This document shows, one piece after another, positions 53,297-63,972 of a stretch of 64,000 nucleotides of DNA. Below the pieces are notes generated by a model. That model made no database searches. It was not told the origin of the DNA and worked only from the letters and a program-made list of their open reading frames with translations. The stretch is from contig WJXW01000002.1 in NCBI GenBank assembly GCA_015832175.1, positions 4,340,001 to 4,404,000 on the forward strand, in the 5' to 3' direction. The stretch comes from Paraphaeosphaeria minitans (taxonomy: Eukaryota > Ascomycota > Dothideomycetes > Pleosporales > Didymosphaeriaceae). Position numbers and translations under genes: made by a program. Within the stretch, counting starts at the first letter, position 1. Each line of letters begins with the position of its first letter.

Positions 53297-54346
53297 TCAG
53301 ATGTCTACCACCTGAACTGGGTTCCCCAACTTCCCAGTATTACCGTGCATTTGAGCAGCATTCACCATGATGGTGTTTGGACCTTGCCCACCCCACACTT
53401 TGTCCCAGATCAGCTCTCGCGTCCCTCTATACACGACCCTAAACAAATTCCACCACAGCCCCGGGTTCAGCAATCCCTTGAACCACCGTGGCTGGACTCG
53501 CATACCCTTCTCATAAGCATCGTGGCAGCCCTCCCACCACACCACCTCCTGCCCCGCCCCCCAATGCACATGCCCAAACACATGCAGCGTAGGCTTCACC
53601 CTCCTGACCTCGGCCGCCAAATGCTCGCAGCCCATCCCGCTCGGCAGCGCCAAATCCATGTGGTACTTCGGCGGCGTATGCGTGACCAGGACATCCGTGT
53701 CCTCGGGCACAGTCTCAGACCACGCATCCCTCCCCCTAGGATACTGAAACGCATGCACATTCACATCGCCGCAAGCCGGTATCTGCGGCGCCCCGTAAAT
53801 CCTCACTCTCCTCGACTTTGTCTCCCTCGCCAGCAGATGTGTTGTTTCCTCGCTATCCACGTCGGGAGGGTCAACGTCGATGTTGAGACTCAGTCTGCGG
53901 TGCTGCAGGTAGTGCACGCGCTTCCAGTCCACCGCGCCAGCTCGCTGGTCATCGCGCAAGGACGGACGTGTCCGTGGATCGAGGTACGTGTCGTGGTTTC
54001 CGCTGATGACTACTATCTCTTTGTGGGGGAGGCTGCAGAGCCAGTCCACTTGCGCCTGGATCTCGGGGATGCTGCCCTCTACGGTCATATCCCCCGCATG
54101 CATGAGGATGTCACCGTCGGGGACGGAGTCGATGGTGTGGCCGTGGGTGTCGGATATGCATACTATGCGTATGGGCGGCTGCGAGGGCGTGGGGGCGGAG
54201 CGGAGCGAGGTGATCGTGTGGTAGGCTTGGTACAGGAGGAGCTTTACAGGGGCTTGGAAGGCAAGGCAGAGGAACGGCGTAGGCTCAAAAGGGTCGGGTG
54301 GTGCGGCTTTGGTCTTTCGCCGCCATGGAAGATAATCGAGGGCCAT
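53297..54346 (-). CDS. calcineurin-like metallophosphoesterase (MPPED type)
   Basis: Single exon, 349 aa, ATG at 54346. Has the full di-metal phosphoesterase set: CISDTHGH (D-x-H), LMHAGDMT (GD), VISGNHDTY (GNHD), LVTHTPPKYHMD and HVFGHVHWGAG (GHxH). The layout (short N-terminal helix about residues 28-45, then the domain from about 55 to 300) resembles fungal homologues of MPPED1/2, whose physiological substrate is unclear. A C-terminal segment carrying the end of the gene (PNTIMVNAAQMHGNTGKLG) matches the usual terminal strand that closes these domains. Not a Ser/Thr phosphatase catalytic subunit (no extended PP2A/PP2B core). The antisense frame 53282-54418 is a shadow. Confidence 0.88.
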   Translation of the reverse strand: MALDYLPWRRKTKAAPPDPFEPTPFLCLAFQAPVKLLLYQAYHTITSLRSAPTPSQPPIRIVCISDTHGHTIDSVPDGDILMHAGDMTVEGSIPEIQAQVDWLCSLPHKEIVVISGNHDTYLDPRTRPSLRDDQRAGAVDWKRVHYLQHRRLSLNIDVDPPDVDSEETTHLLARETKSRRVRIYGAPQIPACGDVNVHAFQYPRGRDAWSETVPEDTDVLVTHTPPKYHMDLALPSGMGCEHLAAEVRRVKPTLHVFGHVHWGAGQEVVWWEGCHDAYEKGMRVQPRWFKGLLNPGLWWNLFRVVYRGTRELIWDKVWGGQGPNTIMVNAAQMHGNTGKLGNPVQVVDI

Positions 54347-54924
54347 GGCGGTGGTGGGTTGGAGCGGACAAGTCGATACTGGTTTCGATTTTTGACATGG
54401 GGCAAGGTGAGTTGCTAGGTATTACTGCGCTGCTTCGGGCTAACTTTCATGGTCATGGGACTGCATGTCTGTGGCGTAAAGCGGGTTGCGATCGTTTCGA
54501 GCTGCATTGCGGGCGGAATATTGAAAGGCGCATGTGAACCAGGGTCCAAGAGCGCCACGAGCGATACCTACTTAGTGCACTAGGTACCCTTTCGCGGGTT
54601 CACCCGCACAATTCACCATCCTCCACCACGAACATGTAGGAGATAGAGCTTGAGTATGCTTCTATGGAGAGCACCGTTTCAATAATCCAGTTCTATGCTC
54701 ACCGGTTATTGACGTGGAGAGAGCCGGCGACTTCGCCTATGCATGGGTGTCCTCGTAATGATGGAGGCTGAGCCAGGGCAGACACGGCATTGCACAAGAG
54801 ATGCCTCGCCAGAGCCTCGCGAGGTTTAAGATGTAGGCTACAGCCTTTCTTTCCAGACTTTCAAACGCGTCGCTCTGATCTTGTTGAACGGTTTCAGCGT
54901 AACAAGCTCTGAACGTTGTGAACG
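54347..54924. other. divergent intergenic region
   Basis: Between the 5' ends of the phosphoesterase and HeLo-domain genes, so both promoters lie here. The minus-strand frame 54737-55030 has no domain. Nothing else recognised. Confidence 0.5.
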
Positions 54925-56973
54925 ATGGCAGAACTAGCTCTTGCAGCCGTATCGCTAACCTTTCAAGTCTTCTCAGGATGCATACAAGGCAAGTCATGTA
55001 TGCTTCTAATTCAGACTCGTATCTAATCAACAGCAGGCTACGAACTCATCACAGACGCGAAAGACATGCCTTCCGACTGCCAATACCTTCGCGTGCGCCT
55101 TAAGACCGAGCAATATCGCCTCTTAGACTGGGCTGACGTTGTTCGCCTCGACGAGACAGACGACAGCCTTCTAATCTCAAGCTCATCCAAGGGGCTCCTT
55201 CTCGACGTACTCGACCAACAGCGCCGCCTTCTGCACCAGTTCGGACGACTAGATGAGAAGTATAAGAAGCTCTCAAAGCCACTCTTGGTCGACTATGTGG
55301 AAGAGCATGGTCAACTGCCTGGTCCCCCAGCATATGCGCCCTCAGATGACTCTCCAATGGTAAGGAGAGTCGATTCGGACTTCCGAACGCGGTTTCCGCA
55401 GTCGCAGGTGCTATTGAAGAAAAGCGTGAACTGGGTAAAGAAGAGCACAGGGGTCCCGAGGAAGCTGCAATGGGCCGTCTTCGACAAGACAAAGATGGAG
55501 GCCTTGGTGCAAAAACTGGTGGGCTTCAACGACTTCATGCGCGAGATGCTGAACTCGGCGCAGTTGGAGAGCCTCGTTACCAAGCAGACGCGCACCGAGT
55601 TCCAGATTATGCAGCTCAACAACAGCATCCAGAACCTAGTCCAGATATTTGAGTCGACAGCGCTGGTTCAGACGAAAAGGGGCCGTAGACGGTCGCGCCA
55701 TGTGACCAACCCTGTGCGGGCATACATGCAATCACAAGGCCTGGACGACCCCGACGACGACTACGCCGAAACCCCCAAATCAGGCCTGCAAAGCCTCGCC
55801 GCGCTCGCACAATTCAAGGCCCTCAACTCGGCAATCCAAGACCCAAACGTCTTCACAGACGAATTCACATCCAGCATCGCCCTCTCCCACTCGGCCTCGG
55901 AAACCCTAAACGTCGAGCTCACCCGCGCTCACTTCTCCATACTTCCCACCACTTCCCCAGACCACGCCCACGAGTCCCACCGCGAAGAAGCCGTCTACCA
56001 GCCGCCCCACACTCGCAAGACCTCCGTCTGGATCGAGTGGAAAACCTACGAGCCACCGCCGTGCCACCCCACGGGGCCAGACCCCAAGATCCTCGAACGC
56101 GTCCGAGCCCTCGCCGCGCTCCTCAAAGAGAACAACAAGACAGACCAATTCCGCGCACCCCACTGTCTGGGCTACTTCCAAGACGTTGATCCAGCCACGG
56201 GCGAAGACCACTGCCGCTTCGGCCTCGTCTTCGAGAAGCCGGCGAGCGCGCACCCCTCGACGCGGCCAACCTCGCTGCACTCGCTACTCAGGCAGCGCGA
56301 CGTGGACACGCCCAGCCTCACGGCGCGCCTCACGCTGATGCGGCTCCTCTCCGAAGCCGTCGAGCGCCTGCACGTCGTCGACTGGCTGCACAAAGGGCTG
56401 CGCTCCTCGGCCATCCTCTTCTTCTCCGACGGCGGCCCCGCCGCCGTCGACTTCGCTGACCCTTACCTCGCCGGCTTCGATTACTCCCGCCCGGCCATGA
56501 ACGACGACCTCACCGAGAAACCGCCCGAGGACGCCGCCGCAGACTTGTACCGACACCCGCGCGTGCAGGGCTCGGGGCTGCGCGAGGCGTCGTCGCCCAA
56601 CTCGTCGTCATCGTTGTCGTCGTCGTCTTACAAAAAGTCCTACGACATCTACGCCCTCGGCATCGTCCTCGTCGAAATCGCATACTGGGCCCCCATCGAC
56701 GCCATCCTCGGCATCCCCGACCTCGAGCGCGCCAAGCCCTCGGTCGTCTTCGGCGTGCGGAAGCGGCTGCTCGACGATGAGGAGCCGTTTCTGCGGTACG
56801 TGCGGAGCCATCTGGGGGATAGGGTGGAGGGCGTTGTGCGGGCGTGTTTGGTGGGGGCGAGCGCGTTTGGGGTGGGAGAGGGGCGGGACGAGAGGGAGGA
56901 GGGGGGAGGGGCGGAGCTGCAGAGGGGGTTTTATGAGAGGGTTGTTAGGGAATTTGGGGTGATGAGGGTGTGA
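54925..56973 (+). CDS. HeLo-domain protein with C-terminal pseudokinase (MLKL-like layout)
   Basis: Two exons: 54925-54988 and 55037-56973; 666 aa. The 48-nt intron starts GCAAGT (GC-AG); only this boundary keeps frame and gives the HeLo start MAELALAAVSLTFQVFSGCI-QGYELITDAKDM. The HeLo (prion-inhibition and propagation) helical domain spans about residues 1-215, with QYLRVRLKTEQYRLLDWADV and DVLDQQRRLLHQFGRLDEKY. HeLo domains are membrane-active effectors in HET-s type cell death. The C-terminal part (about 340-645) is kinase-like: VWIEWKTYE could hold the ATP Lys, but the catalytic loop reads HKGLRSSAILF (no HRD Asp), and the metal loop reads DFADPYL where DFG is expected. A later YDIYALGIVLVEIAYW matches subdomain IX. 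So it looks like an inactive kinase; some such regions are classed as DUF7580. No ankyrin, WD or STAND part is present. The stop codon abuts a long microsatellite. Role inferred: immunity or incompatibility signalling. Confidence 0.85.
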
Positions 56974-57203
56974 GAGTGAGAGTGAGTGTGAGAGTGAGAG
57001 TGAGTGTGAGAGTGAGAGTGAGTGTGAGAGTGAGAGTGAGTGTGAGAGTGAGAGTGAGAGTGAGAGTGAGTGTGAGAGTGAGAGTGAGAGTGAGAGTGAG
57101 TGTGAGAGTGAGAGTGAGTGTGAGAGTGAGAGTAAGAGTGAGTGTGAGAGTGAGAGTAAGAGTGAGTGTGAGAGTGAGAGTGAGTGTGAGTGTGAGAGTA
57201 TAA
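56968..57203. repeat. long (GTGAGA/GTGAGT)n microsatellite
   Basis: About 235 bp of interrupted hexamers GTGAGA and GTGAGT with a few GTAAGA variants, beginning at the stop codon of the HeLo gene. It leaves long low-complexity frames open on both strands (Leu-Thr, Ser-His and Arg-Val repeats), which are artefacts. Confidence 0.97.
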
Positions 57204-57441
57204 GGGTAAGAGTATAAGGTGTAGATGGAATAGAGTCGGACCATGTTTCGACATAATGTTGACAACCCGCACGTGCTGCTGTATTCGCTATGTCAGAGAT
57301 AAATCCTCCAACGTCCACATCATTGTTCATCACTCGTGTCTATCTGCGCGGCCAACTCAAGACGTCCGGCCCACGTCGCCTCGGCGCGAGGCATGCATGC
57401 AATTATCCATCCAGAAGTGTAATCCGTCGGCCCGGGGGCGG
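56974..57441. other. convergent intergenic region, mostly microsatellite
   Basis: Holds the microsatellite and about 240 bp of unique sequence before the profilin stop. No gene. Confidence 0.6.
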
Positions 57442-58070
57442 CTAGTAGCCCATCTTCTTGAGGTACTCGCCGAGCGTGGCGACGTCGTTGAAGGCGACGG
57501 TTGTCTGGCTGTCGGCGGTGTGGTGGCCGATGAGGAGCGCCTGTGTGGTCTTGTAGGCGACGATGCCTTCCTTGCCCTTGGATTCGGTCAGTGTGTGAGG
57601 TGCAGGCATGGGTTGGTGTGCCGAGGGTGGGCGTACCTTTTTGGCCTTGAGCGAGTCGTCGGATGCCTCGATGGTCATGTACTTCTCGCCGGCGATCTTG
57701 ATTCCGTTTGCGATGACGCCCTTGGGGCTGCTCTTGTCATTGAAAGAGTCGGCGATGGCCTTGCGCTCGGCGTCGGAGACCTGGGGCCGGTTAGCAGGCG
57801 CCACGGTTCTTCGCTGTCGAGTTTGAATGCACGTGTGCGAAAGGTGGCGGACGTACGGTGAAGCCGGCGGACGAGGCCCAGATGGCGGTTCCGGCGGAGT
57901 CGCAGATGACGGCCTTGTCGATGTTGCCGGGGCCGACGAGGCTGCAGAGTGATTAACAAATGCACATGCAAAGGTCTCGGCATGTGTACCTGGTGTCGAT
58001 GTATGCTGGAGGTATTGTCAGCGCTCCGCCATGTGCGCGTCGACGGCATGTGCTCACCTTGCCAGGACAT
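57442..58070 (-). CDS. profilin
   Basis: Small actin-monomer, poly-proline and phosphoinositide binding protein that feeds formins at hyphal tips. Five exons (minus strand): 58070-58058 (13 nt), 58005-57990 (16 nt), 57941-57857, 57780-57637, 57576-57442; introns of 52, 48, 76 and 60 nt all keep phase; 130 aa, the usual length. The spliced start MSWQAYIDTSLVGPGNIDKA contains the conserved Trp and Tyr of the poly-proline site. Followed by GTAIWASSAGFTVSDAE, IANGIKIAGEKYMTIEA and the end VATLGEYLKKMGY. Two exons of 13 and 16 nt make this gene easy to mis-annotate; an unspliced model from 57804 would lose the N-terminal helix. Confidence 0.97.
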
Positions 58071-58486
58071 GATGGAGGGGTTGTGCGTGCTGCTGGAGCT
58101 TGTGGAGGGGTAAGTTTGGGGGAGAGGACTGATGCAAGGAACACGGAAGAAGGGTCAGGAAGCCAAGTAGGGGAATACTCGAAGCTTGACTAAGCAGACG
58201 GGCAGCTCGTAGAACTCGTATGCAGAGCGGTGAAGGTTTTCTTGTTGGGCTTGTCGGGGCTTGTCGAAGGCAGAAAGCAGAACGTCAGTAGTTCGGAGGC
58301 TAGTGAGACACGCAGACGGAGATGGTGGGGCAAGAGGTTTTTCTGTCGCCCTGAGCGTGCAACCCCGCCTTGGGTATGAGTTGGATAGGGAGGTATGTAT
58401 TCATGCTCCATTCATCCATTCCCGCCTTGAGCTGGATAGGTATTCATGCTCCATCCATGCTCCATCCATGCTCTCATTGTGGCAGA

Positions 58487-58549
58487 TTCACAGTCCAGCT
58501 ACCCGTGGCTGCACTTGGACGGTTCACAGTCCAGCTACCCGTGGCTGCA
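58487..58549. repeat. 27-bp direct repeat, 36-bp period
   Basis: A 27-bp sequence starting TTCACAGTCCAGCTACCCGT and ending GGCTGCA occurs at 58487-58513 and exactly again at 58523-58549. Confidence 0.93.
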
Positions 58550-58851
58550 TCACGCCGGTTGCCCCATTGCCAGCAGTGCCGCGTCTGAGTGGGGGTCCGT
58601 TGCATGGGCGCGGAGAAGGTGGTTGATGAAGAGCGGAGCCTGTGTGAAGGGACGACTGGTAGGTATGCGCGGTTGCCGATATGGGGCTTCACGGGCTTCT
58701 TCACGCAAAGGGCGAGCCGCAAAGTCAACGAAGGGTTGAAACGACAAGGGAGTAGACCTGTTCTCCATGTCCAGAGGTCCGGGTGGGCGCATATTCACCT
58801 GGCAGTGGTGGAATGTCCAGGCTGCAGCCAGTGTGTTCATCCATGGATTCT

Positions 58852-59071
58852 CTGCTAAGACAAAGGATGCGGGCGTATCCAGCTCCACGTCCTGCTAAGA
58901 CAAAGGATGCGGGAGTAGCTCGTCGACGGCACTGCTTAAGATGAGGGATGCGGGAGTATCTAGGTAGCTCGCTCGACGGCCCTGCTAACACAAAGCATGC
59001 GGGCGTATCTAGCTCCACGGAGTCGCTCGCTCGACGGCCTGCTGTGACAAAGGATCCGGGAGCTCATGTAC
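58852..59071. repeat. five degenerate tandem units
   Basis: Units start at 58852, 58892, 58932, 58982 and 59039. Each begins CTGCTAAGACAAAGGATGCG or a variant and continues GGAGTATCTAGCTC-like. Unit length varies from 40 to 57 bp because a CTCGCTCGACGGC insert is present in the later copies. Confidence 0.88.
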
Positions 59072-59374
59072 ATTATGCTGGCGTACCAGCAACCATACTC
59101 TTCCCGATATCCAAACTTCTACTACACCAATCCTGTCCACTTTGACGCCTGGGAGCAAGCTTCACTGCTATATGCCAATGCCAAGACAACACCCAAGTCA
59201 CGTGGCCCCATCACTGCAGGTGGCCCATGCTTTGGAGCTCCCAAGCTCCGAAAGTTGGGACCACTTCCAGCTTCTACTCCAGAACCAGTGGCTACACCAT
59301 GCTCTGTCCGACCCAATACTGTTAATATCCGTACACGCAGAGAACACCGCATTCACAACTGGCTCGCGAGCATC

Positions 59375-60512
59375 ATGCCGTCCGACTCTCCGTCTCCTAC
59401 GCCGGCGCGCTCACCCACGCAATCACCAAGACGCTCACCCTCCGATCGATCGCGGTCGCCGACCCCTCAGCGCTCGCGCACACATTCGATATCGCGGTCG
59501 CGAACCCGGTCCCCGGCAAGGTCGCAATCTCCTCGTCGCAATGGCCGGCGCAGCTATACGCCCAACAGCAGATCACGTTCGCGTTCCTCCAGGGGAAGAA
59601 GCTTCACGCGGAGCCCGAGCAGAAGGAGCACTTCTCCGGCACCACGAAGTGCAAAGGTAGGCATACACTCTTCTTTCATAACGAAACACCATTCCATCTC
59701 TCTGGCCTTGTGTTGCGCACACCACTGATTGCGCAGATCGTCATTGAGCAGCTTACCAAGAACGTCAACGAGGGCCACCTGCGCGAGATCTTCGGCAGCT
59801 ACGGTCCTATCAAGGACATCAAACTTCCTGTGAATCCAGTCTGTGAGTACCAGGCCACCACTCTACTCGCAGCCTCGCAGCTAACCTTGCAGTCAACGTA
59901 AACCGCGGCACAGCCTACATTCTTTACGAGGAGATTGAAGATGCCGAACGCGCGATTGCCAAGATGCACGAAGCCCAGCTGGACGGCGCCAAAATTCTCG
60001 TCTCCATCGTCCTCCCCCGTCGCCGCTTCTCCCGCTCACCACCTCCCATCCGTAGAGGAGGACCACCGTCACGAGACCGTGATTTCGACTATCGGCCAGG
60101 GGGGCCGCCAGGTGGGTATCGACCACCACCCATGGGTGGACCGCGACGGGGATATTCCCAACGCGGACGTTCACGATCACCACCAGGTGGATATGGAGGC
60201 GGCTATCGAGGCAGGGCAGGCAGAGGTGGCCGAGGAGGTTTCCGCGGTGGTCGCGACGATCATGGATACCGGCCTAGACGCTCAATCTCTCGCTCGCGAT
60301 CTCGATCCCCCAGGCGAAGCATGTCATACTCAAGGTCAAGGAGCCCACCACCGAGGCGCGGTGGAGGTGGGGGCGGTCACCGACGGCGAGATTCTCCTCC
60401 ACGGGGGAGCGGCGAGGGCGGCGGCGGTAGACGGAGCCCAAGCTATAGTTCGTACAGTAGCTACAGCCGTAGCAGGAGCCGGAGCCAGGGGCGCGGTCCT
60501 TCCAGGAGATAG
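59375..60512 (+). CDS. RNPS1-like RS/RRM splicing regulator
   Basis: RNA-binding protein with one RRM between Arg-Ser-rich arms, the layout of RNPS1 (splicing activator and exon-junction complex peripheral factor). Three exons: 59375-59656, 59737-59842, 59893-60512; introns of 80 and 50 nt keep phase; 335 aa. Residues 1-94 are RS/SP-rich (SRSRTRSPARSQSPRR). The RRM (about 95-170) has strand IVIEQLTKNVNEGHL (RNP2), helix REIFGSYGPIKDIKLPVN and RNP1-like RGTAYILYEEIEDAERAI. After it come RGG/PPGG stretches and a second RS arm to the end. RNP2 lacks the usual aromatic, and RNP1 reads RGTAYILY. The start was chosen as the first ATG of the RS frame after an upstream region without coding character. 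Confidence 0.88.
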
Positions 60513-61505
60513 GAACGCCGGGCTAGGAACCACTCCAATACCCCGAGATCGTCTACCTACAGACCTTCGGAAGCGGCTATTAACGGACATTGGACAGCGT
60601 CTACCTACAGACCCCGTTATTCCTCTACGTCCTCGAGCGCAGGTTCCTATGGGCTGGATCGCCCCGATCGAGACCGCCATTCTCCTTGATGTCAAGTCGA
60701 GGGCAGGTTCCAAGAGGTCGAAATTCCGTGTTGGAGGTCATGGTTCACCTTAGCGATCGAGAGCGTGGACATTGACATTGTGGGAGAGTGTAATGAAGGC
60801 GTGGATCATGTCATGGTCTGTGTCACCTTGGGCCACGAGCTCCATCTATTGGAGTTCTTCAGTGCCTGATCGGCGGTCTGAAGACACTATGTGACGAGCA
60901 ATACAATGCACCCAATTTTCTTCCAATACCACGATGGAATGCAACCTCCTAGAGGTTTATGCAGGGTCAATGAGTGAGCCTTGGAGGTTTTGGAGGGCTG
61001 TTGGTATTATCATCAATGGACGAACGCGTAGTGCAGAACAAACCGCTGGGGAAATCGGCGTGCGTGACAGTACAGATCCCTCTAGCTCCCAACTTATTGA
61101 ATACGACGTTGTTGGGGTTTAGATCATTCTTCACGGTTGTTTGAAGTGGATTTACAGGCTGGTACGGATGGACGAATGCTTCTGCGGGCATTTCTAGAAC
61201 ACAGAAGCCAAACCAACAGCACGAATGTAATTGCGTGACATGTTGCGCGGAGAAGTCGCTTGTGAAAGCCTTGTGCGTAGTGCCTTGTTCCACGGAACAT
61301 CGGTGATGGGGATGTGAGGCGGGGATGGCGGATCCAGATCTCGCCTATGACGTCTGTGGGTTGCGCCCGCACCGGGAGCTTGATGCCACACCACACAGCT
61401 TCCCTGTCTTTCTTTTGATCTGTATGCACAGTTCCTACAGCATCTCCTCCCCTATAATTTCGATCTTTCAACCTCGCGAAGCTCTATCTGAGCTCAATCG
61501 GCGCC
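60513..61505. other. intergenic between RNPS1-like and Ist2-like genes
   Basis: The frame 59935-60753 overlaps the end of the RNPS1-like gene in another frame and has no domain. The rest shows no recognisable coding or repeat feature. Confidence 0.5.
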
Positions 61506-63891
61506 ATGGCCAAAAGTCGGGCTCTCCAGACGAATATGGACGTGGACTATGTTGTTGTCTACAAATTTGAGACGAGAGGTGAGTGCAACGATAAGTTGGT
61601 AAAAAATGCAGTGGAATTAAGACGATACAGATAGGACAAAGACATTCGCGCAGTTCGAAAGACTCGTCCAGGCGCTCTCCGAGGTGGGATTGCAGACGGA
61701 GGTCCGCAATGGAGGCTCGCAATCCATCTTGCTCTTCGTAAGAGTCGCGTCAGACGAGCACCTGTATGGTGAAGTCTACAGGTCGCGGTGCGTACATTCG
61801 CTCTCAAAAAATCCCAAGTCCTGGGTCTAATCTTCCATGCAGAGTCCGCGACTGGATCCACGGCGTGCGAGCTGCTGCTCCGTCCAAAGAGACCCGCAAA
61901 GCCATCGAATCCGAACCTCTCTACGAAGCCGAGCGCCTACGCATCATATATCAGCTCATCACGAACCCGGTAGCCGAAGGCGGGGCTGGCATCACGCCGA
62001 AAGAGGGCGAGTGGGAGGATGTGCAGTCGATCTTCGCGTTGCATGACCGTGCATACAATGACGATTGGATCAAGAAATGGAGCACATCCTACTTCCTTAA
62101 GGCGGAAGACTTGGACGAGATTCGCAACCGCTTCGGAGAGAAGGTAACTTTACTCATAAGGTGTCTATGCCTAGTACTGACAGACGCAGATTGCCTTCTA
62201 CTTTGCCTTTACACAATCGTACTTCAGCTTCCTACTCTTCCCTGCGGCTTTCGGTACTGCGGCATGGCTCTTCCTGGGACCCTTCTCCGCCGTATATGGA
62301 ATTGTGAGCTGCCTCTGGTGTATCATCTTCACCGAGTACTGGAAACATCAAGAGGTCGATCTCGGCGTGCGCTGGGGTGTCCGTGGTGTATCTCGCATCG
62401 AACACAAGAGGAAGGAGTTCCAGCACGAGCACATCACCACTGATCCGATTACTGGTGAGCAGGTCGGTATCTTCTCGGTCAAGAAGCGTCTGCAACGACA
62501 GCTCCTCCAGGTGCCTTTCGCATTGGCTGCTGCCTCATTGCTAGGTACACTGATCGCTACCTGCTTCGGTATCGAGGTGTTCATCTCTGAAGTCTACAAT
62601 GGACCACTGAAATGGCTCTTGGTAAGTCGATTCCTGTGGATCTAGGCGTACTACTAACGGCGTTCAGGTTTTCATCCCCACTGGTATCCTTACAACGACC
62701 ATGCCCGTTCTCTCTAGTATCCTTACAAAATTGGCGACTCAGCTTACTAAATTCGAGAACTACGAGACGCACGCTGCGTACGAAAACGCTCTTACGCAGA
62801 AGATCTTCGTCCTCAACTTCATCACGTCTTATCTGCCCATCTTCCTCACAGCATTTGTTTACGTTCCCTTCGGTAACATCATAGTACCCTACCTCGACAT
62901 CTTCAGCGTTGCCGTCAGGCCTTTTGCCGAACACGAAAAGCAATTTCAAGGTCCTGGCGCGGACTGGGCCATCAACCCGGATCGCCTCCGCAAGCAGATC
63001 ATCTATTTCACAGTAACCGCGCAGATCGTGAATCTCGGACTGGAGCTCATCGTGCCCTACCTCAAACGCGAAGGCGCCTCCAAATACAAAAAATTTCAAT
63101 CCGAGCGCGCTGCAAAGAGCGGTGGAGCTGCTCCCGCCCTTTCTGCGAATGATCCGCCAGAAGATGCCGTTTTCCTCGCACGTGTCCGCGAGGAAGCTGA
63201 CCTCGAAGTTTACGATGTGACCACTGACATTCGCGAGATGGTATTGCAATTCGGATACCTCTCCCTCTTCTCCGTTGTATGGCCTCTTACCAGTGTCTCC
63301 TTCCTCATCAACAATTGGGTCGAGCTGCGTGCCGACGCAATCAAGATCTGCCAGAACATGCAGCGTCCGACACCTTGGCGCGCTGACACCATCGGCCCGT
63401 GGCTCGACTCGCTCTCCTTCCTCACCTGGCTCGGCAGCCTTACCAACGCTGCTCTCGTTTACCTCTTCTCCAATGACGGTCTCGGCCCCGACGGCTCGCC
63501 CGCCAGCATCCGCGCCTGGGCCCTCCTACTCACCATATTCCTGTCCGAACACGTCTTCTTTGTCGTACGCTTCGGTATCCGCATCGCCATCTCCAAGATC
63601 TCATCGCCTGGTCTGCAGAAGGAGCGTCGTGAGAGGTTCATGGTTCGTAAGAAATACTTTGATGAGAACTTGAAGGGTCTTGAGAGGCTGCCAAAGCTGA
63701 AGGAGATCTCTGAGCAGATCACGAGGGAGAGCCTGGAGGAGGATGCCAGGAGGGGTAGTCTTAAGGAGAGCACGGCAGAGGACAGGTTCTGGGCTAGGCA
63801 AAGAGGGTGGAAGGAGACGGTCAGTGTTGGGAAGGACTTGATCCAGCGGGCTGAGGTTGAGCAGAGCCCGGAGAGGAAGAAGGAGCTTTGA
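61506..63891 (+). CDS. anoctamin/TMEM16-family membrane protein (Ist2-like ER-plasma membrane tether)
   Basis: Five exons: 61506-61578, 61631-61787, 61843-62143, 62190-62621, 62668-63891; introns of 46-55 nt keep phase; 728 aa. The N-terminal cytosolic domain (residues 1-180) starts MAKSRALQTNMDVDYVVVYK. The anoctamin membrane region runs from about 180 to 620, beginning IAFYFAFTQSYFSFLLFPAA with the next helix FSAVYGIVSCLWCIIFTEYW. Later it has VLNFITSYLPIFLTAFVYVP, EVYDVTTDIREMVLQFGYLS, LSLFSVVWPLTSVSFLINNW and AWALLLTIFLSEHVFFVVRF. Yeast Ist2 tethers cortical ER to the plasma membrane, and related fungal TMEM16s (nhTMEM16, afTMEM16) are Ca2+-activated scramblases. Acidic residues in the late helices (EVY..D, NNWVELRAD, SEHV) are in the right region for Ca2+ sites. 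Whether it scrambles or only tethers is open. The C-terminal tail is charged and short. Confidence 0.93.
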
Positions 63892-63943
63892 GGAGTGAGT
63901 TTGTATCGATGTGTTATGAGGGCGCTGGGGTGGGAGTGGGATT

Positions 63944-63972
63944 GTGACGGAGACGGTGACGGTGACGGTGAC
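63944..63972. repeat. (GGTGAC)n repeat
   Basis: Short run of GACGGT/GACGGA hexamers in the last 60 bp of the window, downstream of the Ist2-like stop codon. Confidence 0.85.

Larger units (their letters stand above)
58071..59374. other. repeat-rich divergent intergenic region
   Basis: Between the 5' ends of profilin and the RNPS1-like gene. It contains TCCATGC runs at 58450-58472, a 27-bp direct repeat (58487 and 58523) and five degenerate units of about 40-57 bp (58852-59071). Frames spanning it are low quality and not supported as genes. Confidence 0.6.

Noticed and set aside
53282..54418. A 378-codon plus-strand frame
   Set aside because: It is antisense to the metallophosphoesterase, which has all its metal-binding motifs; the plus frame shows no domain.
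56945..57265. Long Leu-Thr, Ser-His and Arg-Val repeat frames over the microsatellite
   Set aside because: They are read-outs of a hexamer repeat on both strands with no unique sequence or domain.
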